Assembly: GCF_001544495.1 (NCBI RefSeq)
Contig: NZ_FCNZ02000013.1
Location: forward strand, 124,001 to 188,000
Length of the DNA stretch: 64,000 nucleotides
DNA from: Caballeronia telluris
Lineage (GTDB): Bacteria; Pseudomonadota; Gammaproteobacteria; Burkholderiales; Burkholderiaceae
Direction of reading: 5' to 3'
How positions within the stretch are numbered: the stretch's first letter is position 1; each line of letters opens with the position of its first letter. The notes under the pieces are model-generated. The model ran no database searches. It was not told where the DNA came from and was given only the letters and a program-made list of their open reading frames with translations. The translations under genes and the position numbers were made by a program. Below, one piece after another: positions 8,288 to 17,792 of this stretch.

Positions 8288-10344
8288 CCGTTTTTCTCCT
8301 GCTCGCGCTCTTCCCGGTAGCGCGTCTCGAAGTCGCGCAGACGCGCTGAAATCGCCGACAAATCATAGAAGCTCGCGTTCTTGACGTCGCGCGCTTCCTT
8401 CAACTGGCGAATCGCGGACGGCCATGCGCCGTCGAGCGCGAACTTCTCCGCCATCGCCTGATGCTGCTGCAACGGGTCCTTCAGCCCGACGCTCGCCTGC
8501 GCCAGATAAAACCACCAGTCCGGCCGCTTCGGCTCCGAGCGCGTCTCCTGCCGCGCGAGCGCCTGCGCTTCGGCAAAACGCCGCGCGGTGAGGAGCGTCT
8601 GCAAGTGCATGTCGATGGCGGCGTGCGAGTCGGGCCACCGTTTCTGCGCGATTTCGGCGAGACGCACCGCTTCGTCGTTGCGTCCCGCACGACGGGCGAT
8701 GTCGGCGGCGAGGACGTCGAGGCTCGGCGAACTGCGCAGCGTCCGCGACGACGCGACCGGCGTGCCGCGCGATGCCACGACCGAAACCGTTCCGGGGCTG
8801 GGAGCCGCGAGCGCGGACTCGGCCGTGGCGCGCGATTGTGCCGCGGGCGCGTTCGGCATCGCGGCCGGCGCGGCGTTGGCCGTTCGCCGTGCCTTGGCGG
8901 CAGGCGGCTCAGTGGGCGATAGCCCGGACGAAGATCCCGGCTCGCCGCGGCCCGGCTCGGCTTTGGGATTGCGCGTCGCGCCGCGCCGCGCCGTTTTTGC
9001 GCTTGCGTCGGTGCGCGAACCCGCCGCCGTCGCCGACGCGGCCGCCGCCGTATCCGCCTCGTCCCCTTCGAAGAGCCGCCGCGCCTTCGCGAGCGCGTCG
9101 CCCGCCGCGGCGGTGTCGCCCATCAGCGTCTCGGCAAGCGCGATGCCGTACCAGTTCGACGCCGCGTTGAGCGCCGTCTGATCTTCGATCTCGGTTTTCA
9201 GGCGGCTCGCGATATCGCGGTAATCGCTCGGCGAATTCACCTGCAGCACGCGCGAGCGCGCCCGCACGAACGCGTATTCCGGCGACTGCCGGGGCTGCCG
9301 GTACGGCACGCGCCGTGCGCGGTCCTCCATGTCGGCGATGCGCTCGCCCGTCAGCGGATGGGTGCGCGCGTAAGGCGGCACACCGTTGTCGCCCATCGTC
9401 GAGCGGTCGAGGCGGTCGAAGAAGGCCGTCATCGCATAGGGATCGTAGCCGGCCGCGGAAAGCATCTGGAAGCCGACGCGATCCGCCTCGTGCTCGGCCG
9501 AACGCGAAAAGCGCAATTGATTGTCGACGGCGAACGCCTGCCCGCCCATCGCGATGCCCATGCCGAGATCGCCGCTTTTCGCGAGCACGCCCGCGAGCAG
9601 ACCGGCCAGCATCCCGGCGAGCGCGGCGTAGCTGCTGCGCTCGCGCGTGCCGAGCATGCGCGCGATGTGCCGCTGCAGCACGTGCCCCATTTCGTGCCCG
9701 ACGACCGACGCGAGCTCCGATTCGGTCTGCGTCGCGGCGATCAGTCCCGTGTTCACGCCGATGAAACCGCCCGGCATCGAAAACGCGTTGATCTGCGCGT
9801 CGCGCACCGCGAAGAGATCGAAGTCCGGCACATAGCCGCCGAGATACTGCGACACCGCCGCCGTCGACAGCTTCGACGACACCGAATTCAGGTAGTCGCG
9901 CACGAGCCAGTCGTCGAGATAGTCGGGGTCGTTGCGCAGGTCGCGCATCAGGCGCTCGCCGAGCCGCCGCTCCGCTTGCGGCGTGAGCGTGCCGCCGGAG
10001 CCATCGCCGAGATCGGGCAACTGGACGGCCGAAAGCGGCGCGCGCAGGCTGTTCACGCCGGTCATTTCGCCGGGACGGTTGGCGAAGCGGCTTTGCGCGC
10101 CGCCATACACGCCGAAGACGCCTTCGGCCACGCCGGCGGGCGCGCCGGTTGCGGTTCGGCTTGCGGCGTCGGGCACCGAGGCGCGCAGCGCGGCTGCGGC
10201 GAGCGTGTCGGACTGGACGCGCGTGGAGGACGCGGACGATGCGGACGACGCCGACGACGCGCTCGCACCGGTCTGCGCCAGCGTCGCGGGCGGCACGGCG
10301 AGACTCAGGCACAACACGGCGATCAGCAGTCGATTCGGACGCAT
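8284..10344 (-). CDS. M48-family periplasmic metalloprotease with TPR-like C-terminus (BepA-like)
   Basis: 686 residues. A signal peptide (to about residue 24, ...ATLAQ) is followed by a Ser/Ala repeat tract. The protease domain carries the zinc motif HEMGH at 217-221 and the third ligand in [14 protein letters not shown]. The C-terminal part is helical and TPR-like, as in BepA (YfgC), which degrades or helps assemble outer-membrane proteins such as LptD. It is much longer than E. coli BepA (487 residues) because of the N-terminal Ser/Ala tract and an Ala/Pro/Ser/Arg-rich insert at about residues 425-538. The periplasmic quality-control role is inferred from the family. It is divergent from moaC. 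Confidence 0.88.
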   Translation of the reverse strand: MRPNRLLIAVLCLSLAVPPATLAQTGASASSASSASSASSTRVQSDTLAAAALRASVPDAASRTATGAPAGVAEGVFGVYGGAQSRFANRPGEMTGVNSLRAPLSAVQLPDLGDGSGGTLTPQAERRLGERLMRDLRNDPDYLDDWLVRDYLNSVSSKLSTAAVSQYLGGYVPDFDLFAVRDAQINAFSMPGGFIGVNTGLIAATQTESELASVVGHEMGHVLQRHIARMLGTRERSSYAALAGMLAGLLAGVLAKSGDLGMGIAMGGQAFAVDNQLRFSRSAEHEADRVGFQMLSAAGYDPYAMTAFFDRLDRSTMGDNGVPPYARTHPLTGERIADMEDRARRVPYRQPRQSPEYAFVRARSRVLQVNSPSDYRDIASRLKTEIEDQTALNAASNWYGIALAETLMGDTAAAGDALAKARRLFEGDEADTAAAASATAAGSRTDASAKTARRGATRNPKAEPGRGEPGSSSGLSPTEPPAAKARRTANAAPAAMPNAPAAQSRATAESALAAPSPGTVSVVASRGTPVASSRTLRSSPSLDVLAADIARRAGRNDEAVRLAEIAQKRWPDSHAAIDMHLQTLLTARRFAEAQALARQETRSEPKRPDWWFYLAQASVGLKDPLQQHQAMAEKFALDGAWPSAIRQLKEARDVKNASFYDLSAISARLRDFETRYREEREQEKNG

Positions 10345-10578
10345 GGAGTACGTGGCGCGGTGCGTTCGCCGGACTCGCGGCCGGCGCGGCTAAAAGACGA
10401 AAACGAGCCTATCGTATCAAGTGTTCGGGCGCTTTCGGAGGCGGCTTGCGACGCGCCCGTGCGGGGCGCGCGGGCAATCGCCGCTGGTATGATGGGCGCC
10501 CGTTTGAAGCAACCATTTTGCATCGGACCGGAGCGCGCGCGGGGATCGAAGCGCCGCGTCTGGCCGACAGGAGAGGCA

Positions 10579-11058
10579 ATGTCCGGACTCACTCATTTCG
10601 ATGCCGCTGGCGAAGCGCACATGGTCGATGTCGGCGACAAGGGCGAGACGCGGCGCATCGCGATCGCACGCGGATCGATTGCGATGCTCGACAGCACGCT
10701 CGCGCTGATCCGCGAAGGCCGGGCCAAGAAAGGCGATGTGCTGGGCGTCGCGCGGATCGCGGCGATCCAGGGCGCAAAGCGCACCTCGGACCTGATTCCG
10801 CTGTGTCATCCGCTGGCGCTGACGCGCGTCGCGGTGGATTTCGTCGTCGACGAAACGCTGCCCGGCGTGCATTGCGAAGTGCGCGTGGAGACGGTCGGGC
10901 GCACCGGCGTGGAGATGGAAGCGCTGACGGCCGTGCAGGTTGGCCTGTTGACCGTCTACGACATGTGCAAAGCGGTGGATCGCGGGATGACGATCAATAA
11001 CGTGAAGGTGCTGGAGAAGCACGGCGGGAAGTCGGGCGATTGGGTGGCGCCCGCCTGA
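10579..11058 (+). CDS. moaC: Cyclic pyranopterin monophosphate synthase
   Basis: 159 residues, the normal MoaC length. With MoaA it turns GTP into cyclic pyranopterin monophosphate, the first step of molybdenum cofactor synthesis. Recognised from [14 protein letters not shown] near the start, the active-site motif [33 protein letters not shown], and the C-terminal [17 protein letters not shown]. The ATG at 10579 has a clear AGGAGAGGCA ribosome binding site; a long open frame further upstream belongs to no gene. It stands alone, with the convergent pglL 8 bases beyond its stop. Confidence 0.96.
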   Translation: MSGLTHFDAAGEAHMVDVGDKGETRRIAIARGSIAMLDSTLALIREGRAKKGDVLGVARIAAIQGAKRTSDLIPLCHPLALTRVAVDFVVDETLPGVHCEVRVETVGRTGVEMEALTAVQVGLLTVYDMCKAVDRGMTINNVKVLEKHGGKSGDWVAPA

Positions 11059-11066
11059 AAGCGGCT

Positions 11067-12878
11067 TCACTCGTCCCCGTCGTCTTCCTCGTCGGACTCA
11101 AGCTGCTGCGTCGACGGCGTCCCATAAATCTTCACCAGTTCCGCCTTGAACCCGGCCATCGGCTTGCCCTGTTCGTCGAGCAGCTTGTACACCGCGGCCA
11201 GTTGCGCCGGCCAGTCGTGCAACTGCGTGGCGAAGATCTTCAGGCGCGCGACCGTATCGAGCGCCGCTTCGCGCTGCCCCGCCAGCGCCTGCAACACCGC
11301 GTAACGCCGCAGCACCGTCTCGCCCGGCAGGAGCGCGAGCGCCTGCTGGTGCATCGAGAGTTTCTCCGCGAGATTCTGGCCGTTCATCGGCAGGAGCGTC
11401 GCCGCGCCGTACTCGCCCCACGCGCGGAACAGGAACGACGGATTGTTCGCATATTGCTCCGCCGGCCGCGAGCCGTAGTACAGCACCTCGGCGCGGTTGT
11501 AGTCGCGCATCACCGGATACAGCGCCGCCAGGCCGCCCAGCACGAGCGCCGTGTAGAGCCCGTAGGACACCGGCCGCGCGACCAGACGCAACGCGCGCGT
11601 TTCGAGCAGGCCCATCACGAGCATCGCCGGCAGCAGGAAAAACATGTACTGCTGCGGATATTCGACGAGCGCATGCATCAGCAGCACGCCGAGCAGCGCG
11701 AGTCCGAAAATCCGCGCGGGCGTCTGCGGCGCGCGCACGACCCGCACGAACCACGTCACGACGCCGAGCAGCAGAATGCCGAGGCCGAGTGCGCCTGTCT
11801 TCGCGAGCAGGTCGATGAAGATGTCGTGCGCATTGTTCGCAATCTCGACGCCGCCGAGTTCGCGCACGAAATCGAACTGATAGCGCGGAAACTCGCCCCA
11901 GCCGACGCCGAGCAGCGGATGCGTCCTGAACATCGTCCAGCCGTATTTCCAGAGCGCGAGACGCGGCGCGATCTGGTTCGCGTCCTGCATGCGCTCGGCC
12001 GCCGACTGCGCGAGATCGAGGTGAAAGCGCAGATTCGCCCAGCGGATCGCGATATTCACCGCGCAGAAGAGCACGGCCATCACGACCGGCATCAGCCACG
12101 CGCGCGGATGGCGTTTGCCCGGCCCGTCGAAACCTTCCGCCGACGCCGGACGCCCGAGCACGAACGCCATCCAGAATCCCGCGACGACGATCACCGCCAT
12201 CTGCAGCCACGGGCCGCGCGAGACGGTGAGCGCGAGCCCGACCGAAAAGATCGTCGACAGCGCGAGCCACAGGATGACCGGCAGACGCCGCGTCTGCACG
12301 AAGTAGAGCGTCGCCGCCATCGCGAAGGCGATATAGGTCGCGAGGTGGTTCGCCTGCGCCATGTTGCCGAACGGACGGCGCTCGGTCATCACGTTGTACG
12401 CGACGATAAACGGCGTGAACTTCGCCTCCATGTGCAGCAGTTGCACGATCTGGCAAAACACGGCAAAGAGCCCGCCGACGATCAGCGCCGCCGCACCCCA
12501 GCGCCACGCCTTGTCGACGAGACCCGCGCGCACGATGCCGAAGCCCGTGTGCACCGTCACGAACGCCGCGAGCAAATAGCCGCCGCCGAGCCAATTGAGC
12601 GACGGCTGCGCGACGGGCAGCAGCACCGTCTGCGCGATCAGCAGCACGCCGAAGGCGAGCGGCATCAGCGCGATCACCGGCATCGCGAACGATGCGCGCG
12701 GCTCGGCCGTGCGCACGACCAGCGCGACCGTCGCACCGAGCGCGAGGTACAAGGCGAGCGCGCTGTATTCGGCGTAGAAAGTCGGGATCGGATACGTGTG
12801 GTTGACGACGGCGTAAGGGATCGTCAACGCAAGAAACAGCACGGAAAGGCAGAGAAAACGCGCGAATTGTGAAGGCAT
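11067..12878 (-). CDS. pglL: PglL-type protein O-oligosaccharyltransferase / O-antigen ligase family (Wzy_C)
   Basis: 603 residues with about a dozen membrane helices, a periplasmic loop containing WGEFPRYQFDF (the Wzy_C/O-antigen-ligase histidine/glycine region) and a hydrophilic, partly TPR-like C-terminal domain of about 170 residues. PglL enzymes transfer lipid-linked glycans en bloc to Ser in pilins and other periplasmic proteins, while WaaL does the same to lipid A core. I favour PglL because the type IV pilin gene lies immediately upstream on the same strand, as for pilin ligases in related bacteria, and because no LPS cluster is adjacent. The acidic C-terminus (ESDEEDDGDE) is unusual. 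No good ribosome binding site precedes the ATG. Confidence 0.85.
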   Translation of the reverse strand: MPSQFARFLCLSVLFLALTIPYAVVNHTYPIPTFYAEYSALALYLALGATVALVVRTAEPRASFAMPVIALMPLAFGVLLIAQTVLLPVAQPSLNWLGGGYLLAAFVTVHTGFGIVRAGLVDKAWRWGAAALIVGGLFAVFCQIVQLLHMEAKFTPFIVAYNVMTERRPFGNMAQANHLATYIAFAMAATLYFVQTRRLPVILWLALSTIFSVGLALTVSRGPWLQMAVIVVAGFWMAFVLGRPASAEGFDGPGKRHPRAWLMPVVMAVLFCAVNIAIRWANLRFHLDLAQSAAERMQDANQIAPRLALWKYGWTMFRTHPLLGVGWGEFPRYQFDFVRELGGVEIANNAHDIFIDLLAKTGALGLGILLLGVVTWFVRVVRAPQTPARIFGLALLGVLLMHALVEYPQQYMFFLLPAMLVMGLLETRALRLVARPVSYGLYTALVLGGLAALYPVMRDYNRAEVLYYGSRPAEQYANNPSFLFRAWGEYGAATLLPMNGQNLAEKLSMHQQALALLPGETVLRRYAVLQALAGQREAALDTVARLKIFATQLHDWPAQLAAVYKLLDEQGKPMAGFKAELVKIYGTPSTQQLESDEEDDGDE

Positions 12879-13085
12879 TGGGGGGCTGGGAACGTCGGCG
12901 ACCGGCGCACTATACAAAAAATTATCCGGGCTGTCCGGCGGGTGAACCGAAATGCAGTGAATTCGGCCGGAATCGCCGTGGTTTGTTGTGCGCCCGCCAT
13001 TGACGCGCCGCCGCGTTGCCGCCGTGGCCCCGCTGCCGTGACCCACACGCGAGCGCCGGACCGCGTGTGCGGGCGGTCCGGCCAG

Positions 13086-13109
13086 CGCCGCGTGGCAGTT
13101 CACGCGGCG
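13086..13109 (-). terminator. Stable hairpin downstream of the pilin gene
   Basis: CGCCGCGTG (13086-13094) and CACGCGGCG (13101-13109) are perfect 9-base arms around a 6-base loop, 11 bases beyond the pilin stop. No T-run follows on the minus strand, so it may act as a message-stabilising 3' structure or partial terminator between pilin and pglL. Confidence 0.4.
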
Positions 13110-13120
13110 TAATTCCGCTG

Positions 13121-13708
13121 TCAGGCGCGGCACTCCGGCGGCGCGAGATTCGACGGCAGCGTCGGCGCGTCGGCCGGACTCGGCCCCGCTCCCGGCGCCG
13201 GCAACGACGAGGCCGCCTTGCCGCCCGCGAAGCACTCCCACGTGACCGACCCCGGCTGCACGACGCCCTTTGCGAGCGCGATGCGTGCGGTCGGCGTGTC
13301 GGCGTTATCCGGCGCCGAAGGCACCAGCATGAGCGTGTTCGAGCCCGCCGGCGCCACACGCGTCGTGTAGGCGATCGTCACCTGCCCGGTGTCGCTGTCG
13401 ACGTGAATCGACTCGACATTGCGCGTGCCCGGCGGCGAGGCATAACCGCCGCCCAGCTCGGAACCGCTCGCCGCGTTCTCCGCCACCGCAAGCCGCGCCG
13501 ACTGCGCGAGCGATAACCCCTCGCCCACCCGGCTGCGCGCCAGATAATCCTGATACGCCGGAATCGCATACGCCGCGACCACGCCGACGATCGCCAGCAC
13601 GATCATCAGTTCGATCAGCGTAAAACCCGTCGCCGACCTGTCGTTGCTCCGCTTTTCAAACCATCGCGGCGTGTTCGCCGCGCGCCATCCGCCCATCGTT
13701 AACGTCAT
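13121..13708 (-). CDS. Type IV pilin (major pilin-like)
   Basis: 195 residues. A 28-residue leader ends in Gly before [20 protein letters not shown], the type IV prepilin cleavage site and hydrophobic helix, with Glu at mature position 5. Two cysteines near the C-terminus (WECFAGG and PPECRA) can close the disulfide loop. Between them lies a Ser/Pro/Ala-rich run ([17 protein letters not shown]), the kind of sequence that PglL enzymes glycosylate. The start has a GGGAGTGAGCA ribosome binding site. pglL follows downstream on the same strand. No other pilus-assembly genes are in the window, so the machine must be encoded elsewhere. Whether this is the major pilin or a minor one is not settled. 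Confidence 0.92.
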   Translation of the reverse strand: MTLTMGGWRAANTPRWFEKRSNDRSATGFTLIELMIVLAIVGVVAAYAIPAYQDYLARSRVGEGLSLAQSARLAVAENAASGSELGGGYASPPGTRNVESIHVDSDTGQVTIAYTTRVAPAGSNTLMLVPSAPDNADTPTARIALAKGVVQPGSVTWECFAGGKAASSLPAPGAGPSPADAPTLPSNLAPPECRA

Positions 13709-13719
13709 TGCTCACTCCC

Positions 13720-13761
13720 AAAAAGACAAAAGCGCCCGACCGCGCGATGCAGTCGGACGCT
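13720..13761 (-). terminator. Intrinsic terminator between terC and the pilin gene
   Basis: On the minus strand AGCGTCCGAC and GTCGGGCGCT (13752-13761 with 13731-13740, one G-U type mismatch) form a hairpin followed by a T-rich run TTTTGTCTTTTT. The run ends only about 11 bases before the pilin start codon, so it terminates terC or attenuates pilin transcription. Confidence 0.7.
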
Positions 13762-13819
13762 TCTATCGTATTGAGATGCCGCACGACGCGGCAGTCGGCC
13801 AGATGGCTAACGTTCCTGC

Positions 13820-14530
13820 TCAGTTGGTCGCGCGGTCTGCGCCTGACAGCGCGCGGCGCCTGAAGATCCAGCCGGCGAGCAGCACGACCACCGCGCCCGC
13901 GATGCGCGCCGCGTAACCCGCGCTCTCGGTATTGAGCGCCGGCCAGCGGTCGACGAACGGATCGTCGATGATGAGCCCCGCCGCGATCCACCCGAGCAGC
14001 GCGGCGCCGAGCGCAATCACCACGGGGAAACGGTCGAGCAGCCGCAGCACCAGCGTGCTGCCCCACACGATCAGCGGAATGCTCACGACGAGGCCGAAGA
14101 TCACGAGCGTGAGCCTGTGCTGCGGATCGGCGGCCTCGGCGGCGCCCGCGATCGCGATCACGTTGTCGAGGCTCATCACGGCATCGGCGATGATGATCGT
14201 CTTCACCGCCGCCCACAGCCGGTCCGACGGCGTGATGTGATGGTCGTCGTGACCCGGCTGCATCAGCTTGATGCCGATCCACAGCAGCAAGAGACCGCCG
14301 ACGAACTTAAGGAACGGCACGTCGAGCAGCGCGACCGCGAACGCGATCAGCACCACGCGCAGCAGGATCGCGCCGAGCGTGCCGAGTACCACGCCGCGCG
14401 CGCGCTGGTTCGCCGGCAGGTTGCGGCAGGCGAGCGCGATCACGACGGCGTTATCGCCGCCGAGCAGGATGTCGATGATGATGATTTGGATGACCGCGCC
14501 CCAGTGGAGCGTCGCGAAGAATTCGAGCAT
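13820..14530 (-). CDS. TerC family integral membrane protein
   Basis: 236 residues with about seven membrane helices. The TerC signatures are IDILLGGDNAVVIALACRNL near residue 20 and IIADAVMSLDNVIAIAGAA near residue 115, each with the conserved Asp/Asn pair in the membrane. TerC proteins are linked to tellurite resistance and, in several bacteria, to manganese export or metalation of secreted proteins. The substrate here is not known. The start MLEFFATLHW is the family's usual one. A terminator separates it from sucD upstream and another from the pilin downstream, so it is probably monocistronic. Confidence 0.9.
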   Translation of the reverse strand: MLEFFATLHWGAVIQIIIIDILLGGDNAVVIALACRNLPANQRARGVVLGTLGAILLRVVLIAFAVALLDVPFLKFVGGLLLLWIGIKLMQPGHDDHHITPSDRLWAAVKTIIIADAVMSLDNVIAIAGAAEAADPQHRLTLVIFGLVVSIPLIVWGSTLVLRLLDRFPVVIALGAALLGWIAAGLIIDDPFVDRWPALNTESAGYAARIAGAVVVLLAGWIFRRRALSGADRATN

Positions 14531-14563
14531 GGATGACGGTAGAGCGAAACGGCTGCGGAAATG

Positions 14564-14595
14564 AAAAAAGCGAGGAAGCAAACGCTCCCTCGCTT
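14564..14595 (-). terminator. Intrinsic terminator after sucD
   Basis: On the minus strand AAGCGAGG and CCTCGCTT (14588-14595 with 14568-14575) form a hairpin followed by a run of Ts (A-run 14564-14569 on the plus strand). It lies about 80 bases beyond the sucD stop and in front of terC. Confidence 0.8.
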
Positions 14596-14676
14596 CTGAC
14601 TCGACATTTTACGAAAGGGTCCCGTAAGAGTACCAAACCCTGACGCTTTCTGCCGGTTCGATCCGCCTGAACGCGC

Positions 14677-15558
14677 TTAGATGATCGCTTTCAGCAAACG
14701 CGCCATTTCCGACGGGTTCTTTGTGACCTTGATCCCGCAGGCGTCCATGATTTCGAGCTTGGCATCCGCCGTGTCGGCTCCGCCCGAGATCAGCGCGCCG
14801 GCGTGGCCCATGCGCTTGCCCGGAGGCGCCGTCACGCCCGCGATGAAGCCGACCACCGGCTTCTTCATGTTGTCCTTGATCCAGTAAGCCGCGTTGGCTT
14901 CGTCCGGACCGCCGATCTCGCCAATCATGATGACGGCGTCCGTTTCCGGATCGTCGTTGAACATCTTCATCACGTCGATGTGCTTCAGACCGTTGATCGG
15001 ATCGCCGCCGATCCCCACCGCCGACGACTGGCCGAGGCCGAGCGCCGTCAACTGGCCGACTGCTTCATACGTCAGCGTGCCCGAACGCGACACGACGCCG
15101 ATGCGGCCCTTCTTGTGGATGTGACCCGGCATGATGCCGATCTTCAGTTCGTCCGGCGTGATCGTGCCCGGGCAGTTCGGTCCGAGGAGCAGCGTCTTGC
15201 GGTTTTCGCGGCGCATGCGGTCCTTGATCTCGAGCATGTCGCGAACCGGAATGCCTTCCGTGATGCAGATCGCGAGATCGAGGTCGGCTTCGACGGCTTC
15301 CCAGATCGCGGCCGCGGCGCCTGCCGGCGGCACGTAGATGACCGACACGGTTGCGCCCGTCTCGGCCTTCGCTTCCTTGACGCTCGCGTAGATCGGAATG
15401 CCTTCGAAATCTTCGCCTGCGCGCTTCGGGTTCACGCCCGCGACGTATGCCTCGCGGCCGTTCGCGTATTCGCGGCACGCGCGCGTGTGGAACTGACCGG
15501 TCTTGCCGGTGATGCCCTGCGTAATGACCTTGGTGTCTTTGTTGATCAGAATCGACAT
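14677..15558 (-). CDS. sucD: Succinyl-CoA synthetase, alpha subunit
   Basis: 293 residues. With SucC it makes succinate, CoA and ATP from succinyl-CoA in the TCA cycle. The CoA-binding Rossmann start MSILINKDTKVITQGITGKTG, the LLGPNCPGTITP motif and the phospho-histidine segment GKRMGHAGALISGG are all present. An AGAGGTCACTAC ribosome binding site supports the start. sucC lies 120 bases upstream on the same strand, so the two form the usual sucCD operon, ended by the terminator at 14564-14595. Confidence 0.98.
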   Translation of the reverse strand: MSILINKDTKVITQGITGKTGQFHTRACREYANGREAYVAGVNPKRAGEDFEGIPIYASVKEAKAETGATVSVIYVPPAGAAAAIWEAVEADLDLAICITEGIPVRDMLEIKDRMRRENRKTLLLGPNCPGTITPDELKIGIMPGHIHKKGRIGVVSRSGTLTYEAVGQLTALGLGQSSAVGIGGDPINGLKHIDVMKMFNDDPETDAVIMIGEIGGPDEANAAYWIKDNMKKPVVGFIAGVTAPPGKRMGHAGALISGGADTADAKLEIMDACGIKVTKNPSEMARLLKAII

Positions 15559-15678
15559 GTAGTGACCTCTGTTCGTTTGGCGTCGCCTCGCCCGCGTCGG
15601 TGCTTCACGCGCGGACGAGCGCCGCCATTCGTATCTGGTGGAACGGAACGCTCGTAGACGCTTTCGGATGAAAAGCGC

Positions 15679-16845
15679 TTACTTGCCTTCGGCTGCGGCG
15701 ACGACCTTCTGCGCAGCTTCTTCCATGCTGTCGGCCGCGATGATCGGCAGGCCGGAGTCCGCCAGAATCTTCTTGCCGAGGTCCTCGTTCGTGCCCTTCA
15801 TGCGCACGACGAGCGGCACCTTCAGCGCCACGGCCTTCGATGCCGTCACCACGCCTTCCGCGATCACGTCGCAGCGCATGATGCCGCCGAAGATGTTCAC
15901 GAGGATCGCCTTCAGGTTCGGGTTCTTCAACATGATCTTGAAGGCTTCCGTGACCTTCTCGGTCGTAGCTCCTCCGCCGACGTCCAGGAAGTTCGCCGGC
16001 TCGCCGCCGAAGAGCTTGATCGTGTCCATCGTCGCCATCGCGAGGCCCGCGCCGTTCACCAGACACCCGATGTTGCCGTCGAGCGAGATGTACGCGAGGT
16101 CGAACTTCGACGCTTCCACTTCAGCCGGATCTTCTTCGTCGATATCGCGATACGCGACGATTTCCGGATGACGGAACAGCGCGTTCGAATCGAAGTTGAA
16201 CTTGGCGTCGAGCGCGATCACCTTGCCGTCGCCGGTGACGATCAGCGGGTTGATTTCGGCGAGCGATGCGTCGGTTTCCCAGAACGCGTCGTACAGACCC
16301 TGCAAGATCGCGCGCGCTTGCGGGATCGATGCGTCGGGAATGCCGATCTTGCGTGCGAGGTCGTCGGCGTCTGCGTCTTGCAGGCCGGTCGACGGCTCGA
16401 CGGCGAACTTGTGCAGCAGTTCGGGCGTCTTTTCCGCGACTTCCTCGATGTCCATGCCGCCTTCGCTCGAGGCCATCACGACGACCTTTTGCGAAACGCG
16501 GTCGAGCACGAGACCGATGTACAGTTCCTTCTTGATGTCCGCGCCTTCCTCGATGAGCAGGCGATTCACCTTCTGGCCTTCAGGGCCGGTCTGATGGGTG
16601 ACGAGCTGCATGCCGAGGATCTGGTTCGCGTATTCGCGGACCTGATCGATGGTCTTCGCAACCTTCACGCCGCCGCCCTTGCCGCGGCCGCCAGCGTGAA
16701 TCTGCGCCTTGACGACCCATACCGGGCCGCCCAGCTCTTCCGCGGCCTTGACCGCATCATCCACCGAGAACACGGGCTTGCCGCGCGGGACCGCGACGCC
16801 GAATTTCCGCAGGATTTCCTTACCCTGGTACTCGTGAATCTTCAT
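15679..16845 (-). CDS. sucC: Succinyl-CoA synthetase, beta subunit
   Basis: 388 residues, the normal SucC length. An N-terminal ATP-grasp domain ([17 protein letters not shown] start, then [16 protein letters not shown]) is followed by the C-terminal ligase domain with [17 protein letters not shown] and [15 protein letters not shown]. It binds nucleotide and succinate and pairs with SucD. The ATG at 16845 has a GAAGGAATCACGC ribosome binding site; an extension upstream in the same frame has no homologous character. It is the first gene of the sucCD operon. Confidence 0.98.
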   Translation of the reverse strand: MKIHEYQGKEILRKFGVAVPRGKPVFSVDDAVKAAEELGGPVWVVKAQIHAGGRGKGGGVKVAKTIDQVREYANQILGMQLVTHQTGPEGQKVNRLLIEEGADIKKELYIGLVLDRVSQKVVVMASSEGGMDIEEVAEKTPELLHKFAVEPSTGLQDADADDLARKIGIPDASIPQARAILQGLYDAFWETDASLAEINPLIVTGDGKVIALDAKFNFDSNALFRHPEIVAYRDIDEEDPAEVEASKFDLAYISLDGNIGCLVNGAGLAMATMDTIKLFGGEPANFLDVGGGATTEKVTEAFKIMLKNPNLKAILVNIFGGIMRCDVIAEGVVTASKAVALKVPLVVRMKGTNEDLGKKILADSGLPIIAADSMEEAAQKVVAAAEGK

Positions 16846-16980
16846 GCGTGATTCCTTCAGTCTGAGAGTTGGATTGAACTTCGCTTGTCTTGAACGCTTT
16901 CTTTTTAACCGCTGATTCGTGCTGCCTGCCAGCCGGCCCAACCGGCTCGCGTGTGTCTCTTCCAGCTATCTCGTGGATGT

Positions 16981-17610
16981 TCAGCCCGTCTTCGCTTCGT
17001 CGGCTGGGCGGTCTTCCGGCTCGCGCGGCTTGTGGCCGTACCAGCGCGGGTAATACTCGCCGACGGCGGGACCGTCGAAACGCAGCGCGTGACAGCGGCC
17101 GAGCTGGAAAGGCGGCTGTTCTTCCGAATTTGTATTTGGGTTCGCGAGCGGCTCGCCGCGCGGATTGCCGTTTTCGATGCTCCAGACTTCGCCCGCGAAC
17201 GCCTGGATCGCGGCGGTCGGCAGGACGGCGCACAGCTCGGTGAGATGCGTGCAGCCGGCGGTGCCGCGCAGCAGACGATTGGTTTCGCGACGGAAATTCT
17301 GAAGGAGATTGAGACCGATGAGGGAACGGTAGGCAGGATTGGACTCGGCGCACTGACCGCCATAGGGCGCCCATTCCGACGACGCCTCGGCGTCGACGAT
17401 AGTGAGCTTGCGGTCGATGGTGATGCGCAGCCAGAGTTCATGGATCGGCAGGCCGTTCGGCCGGACGCCCGACGCGAGGTGGACATCGCGCGGCTTTTCA
17501 TCGGTTAGACGGGCTTCGATGTCCCACAAACCGTCGTCCCGTTCGAACGCTTCCAGTCGAATCGCGCGGCGATGGCGCAACTGTCGGGAAACGGGCGGAG
17601 AAAGCGGCAT
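16981..17610 (-). CDS. DUF2889 family protein
   Basis: 209 residues from MPLSPPVSRQ. The stretches RRAIRLEAFERDDGLWDIEARLTDEKP, GVRPNGLPIHELWLRITID and CTHLTELCAVLPTAAIQAFAG match the DUF2889 family, widespread in beta-proteobacteria and often encoded near catabolic or metabolic operons. No reaction is known. Conserved His and Cys residues (CTHLTEL) could be functional. An alternative start 45 bases upstream (MLKFAGFPSG) is possible, and neither has a strong ribosome binding site. It lies between recX and sucC on the same strand. Confidence 0.8.
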   Translation of the reverse strand: MPLSPPVSRQLRHRRAIRLEAFERDDGLWDIEARLTDEKPRDVHLASGVRPNGLPIHELWLRITIDRKLTIVDAEASSEWAPYGGQCAESNPAYRSLIGLNLLQNFRRETNRLLRGTAGCTHLTELCAVLPTAAIQAFAGEVWSIENGNPRGEPLANPNTNSEEQPPFQLGRCHALRFDGPAVGEYYPRWYGHKPREPEDRPADEAKTG

Positions 17611-17792
17611 GCGAGAAATGGGAAGGCCGGATGGGAAACCAGCGAATTTTAGCATATCGGGTATTTCAGGCCCGGCATGAAGGCGCGAGCGGGTTCACCG
17701 CGATTGGCGGATGCCCCGCTCGTCTCTTCGCGGCATGCGAATCGAGCGTCGCGCGCCCGATTTCGCACAGGACGCCGCGCGCTTCATGCGGT

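Noticed and set aside
10222..10275. Short Ser/Ala-coding repeat in the M48 gene as a tandem repeat or CRISPR-like array
   Set aside because: It is a brief codon-level repeat within the coding sequence behind the signal peptide, without the spacers of a CRISPR array.
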